Source: Chitinophagaceae bacterium
Lineage (GTDB): Bacteria > Bacteroidota > Bacteroidia > Chitinophagales > Chitinophagaceae
Length of the DNA: 6,243 nucleotides
Assembly (NCBI GenBank): GCA_021323155.1
Contig: JAJTCI010000144.1
Location: 1-6,243, forward strand
Direction of reading: 5' to 3'
Positions 5,479 to 6,243 of this stretch are shown piece after piece. Each line of letters starts with the position of its first letter. Positions within the stretch are counted from its first letter, which is position 1. Both the position numbers and the translations under genes were made by a program. The notes under the pieces are model-generated. The model did no database searches. It was not told the origin of the DNA and saw nothing but the letters and a program-made list of their open reading frames with translations.

Positions 5479-6243
5479 CAGACGTTAAACCGGAAGTGCA
5501 TTACATCACCGTCCTGCACAAGGTATTCTTTCCCCTCTATCCGAAGCTTTCCCACTTCCCTGCACGCTGCTTCCGAGCCATAACTGATGAAGTCGTTATA
5601 AGCGATGACCTCCGCTTTGATGAATCCTTTTTCGAAGTCGGTATGGATCACACTGGCGGCCTGTGGCGCTTTCCATCCCTGCTGTATCGTCCACGCGCGC
5701 ACTTCCTGCACACCCGCGGTGAAGTATGTTTCCAGGTTCAGTAGTTTATAAGTGGAACGGATGAGGCGGTGGAGCGCGGGCTCTTTCATACCATACTCTT
5801 CCATGAACATCTGGCGGTCTTCGTCATTCTCCATTTCAGCGATCTGCGCTTCGATGTTGTTACACATTACGATCACCTGCGCGTTCTCATCCTTCACAGC
5901 ATCTTCCAGTATTTTCGAAAACTTATTGCCGGTATGCATGCTGGCTTCTTCCACGTTGGCAACGTAGAGTACGGGTTTTTCAGTGAGCAGGAAAAGATCA
6001 GCGATCGCGGGTCTTTCCTGCTTGCTGAGGTTCAGTGAACGGATGCTCTTTCCTTTTTCCAGGTGCTCTTTGCACTGCTGCAGGATCTCCAGTTCCGCTT
6101 TCGCTTTGGGGTCCACCCTTGCCTGCTTTTCCGTTTTCTGGATCTTCTTTTCCACGCTATCCAGGTCTTTCAGCTGCAGCTCGGTATCGATGATCTCTTT
6201 ATCGCTCACCGGGTTGATCGCGCCTTCTTCACGCAATACGTTC
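5478..6243 (-). CDS. ychF: Redox-regulated ATPase YchF, C-terminal part (partial)
   Basis: YchF is the bacterial OLA1 relative, an Obg-family P-loop protein that prefers ATP, binds ribosomes and affects oxidative-stress resistance. About 254 residues are visible of the usual 360 or so. The frame stays open to the right edge, and the first visible residues read NVLREEGAINPV, so the P-loop and switch regions lie outside. Counting from the TTG at 6236 (an internal leucine codon, not a start), the helical coiled-coil arm is about 20-65. The G4-equivalent motif is N94-V-E-E97, the NxxE form replacing the GTPase NKxD, as expected for ATP preference. The C-terminal TGS domain is about 166-252, ending in the family-typical DGDVMHFRFNV. 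The stop lies 6 bases from the stop of the convergent small ORF. The match is very clear. Confidence 0.96.
   Translation of the reverse strand, partial: NVLREEGAINPVSDKEIIDTELQLKDLDSVEKKIQKTEKQARVDPKAKAELEILQQCKEHLEKGKSIRSLNLSKQERPAIADLFLLTEKPVLYVANVEEASMHTGNKFSKILEDAVKDENAQVIVMCNNIEAQIAEMENDEDRQMFMEEYGMKEPALHRLIRSTYKLLNLETYFTAGVQEVRAWTIQQGWKAPQAASVIHTDFEKGFIKAEVIAYNDFISYGSEAACREVGKLRIEGKEYLVQDGDVMHFRFNV

Noticed and set aside
6234..6236. TTG at the right edge as the ychF start
   Set aside because: The frame remains open beyond it to the window edge (NVLREEG), and the missing N-terminal P-loop region shows that this is an internal leucine codon of a truncated gene.

Overview
The window looks like chromosomal DNA from a member of the Bacteroidota, most likely the Chitinophagaceae. 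The reasons are the style of the YchF, dipeptide-epimerase and CBM20-GH77 proteins, the near absence of Shine-Dalgarno sequences before most starts, and the mixed-GC coding sequence with AT-rich gaps. This placement is inferred from recollection of protein families, not from a search.

Layout, left to right. (1) 96-293: a 65-aa hypothetical protein with an arginine-rich tail, closed by an intrinsic terminator at 316-345. (2) 425-1241: three consecutive small YtxH-like membrane proteins sharing an LVAGVAIG core. The first ends in a very strong terminator (655-682). The second and third are 8 bp apart, probably co-transcribed, and end in another terminator (1268-1295). (3) 1369-4218: a 949-aa 4-alpha-glucanotransferase with a lysine-rich N-terminal tail, two CBM20 starch-binding domains and a GH77 domain carrying a large insertion, the architecture of plant DPE2. 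It seems to start at TTG, and an inverted repeat lies just upstream. (4) 4241-5299: an enolase-superfamily dipeptide epimerase. Its first ATG sits inside the terminator hairpin that follows malQ, so TTG at 4268 may be the true start. The usual second lysine of its KxK motif is glutamine. (5) 5319-5471: a probable 50-aa (or 36-aa) single-pass membrane peptide behind an unusually strong Shine-Dalgarno sequence. (6) 5478-6243, minus strand: the C-terminal two thirds of the ATPase YchF, convergent with the rest and running off the right edge. A long inverted repeat lies at the convergent junction.

The genes do not form one obvious pathway. malQ belongs to cytoplasmic maltose/glycogen metabolism, the epimerase to dipeptide (possibly murein peptide) turnover, ychF to translation-associated or stress ATPase function, and the YtxH proteins to an envelope- or stress-related role that is poorly defined. 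Terminators divide the window into short units: the 65-aa gene, YtxH-1, YtxH-2/3, malQ, and the epimerase with the small peptide. I see no CRISPR array, tRNA, rRNA, insertion sequence or prophage signal, and no gap longer than about 130 bases. Nothing here amounts to a convincing new multi-gene system. The most notable points are the epimerase active-site change, the terminator/start-codon overlap, the tailed DPE2-like enzyme, the YtxH triplet and the small SD-driven membrane peptide.
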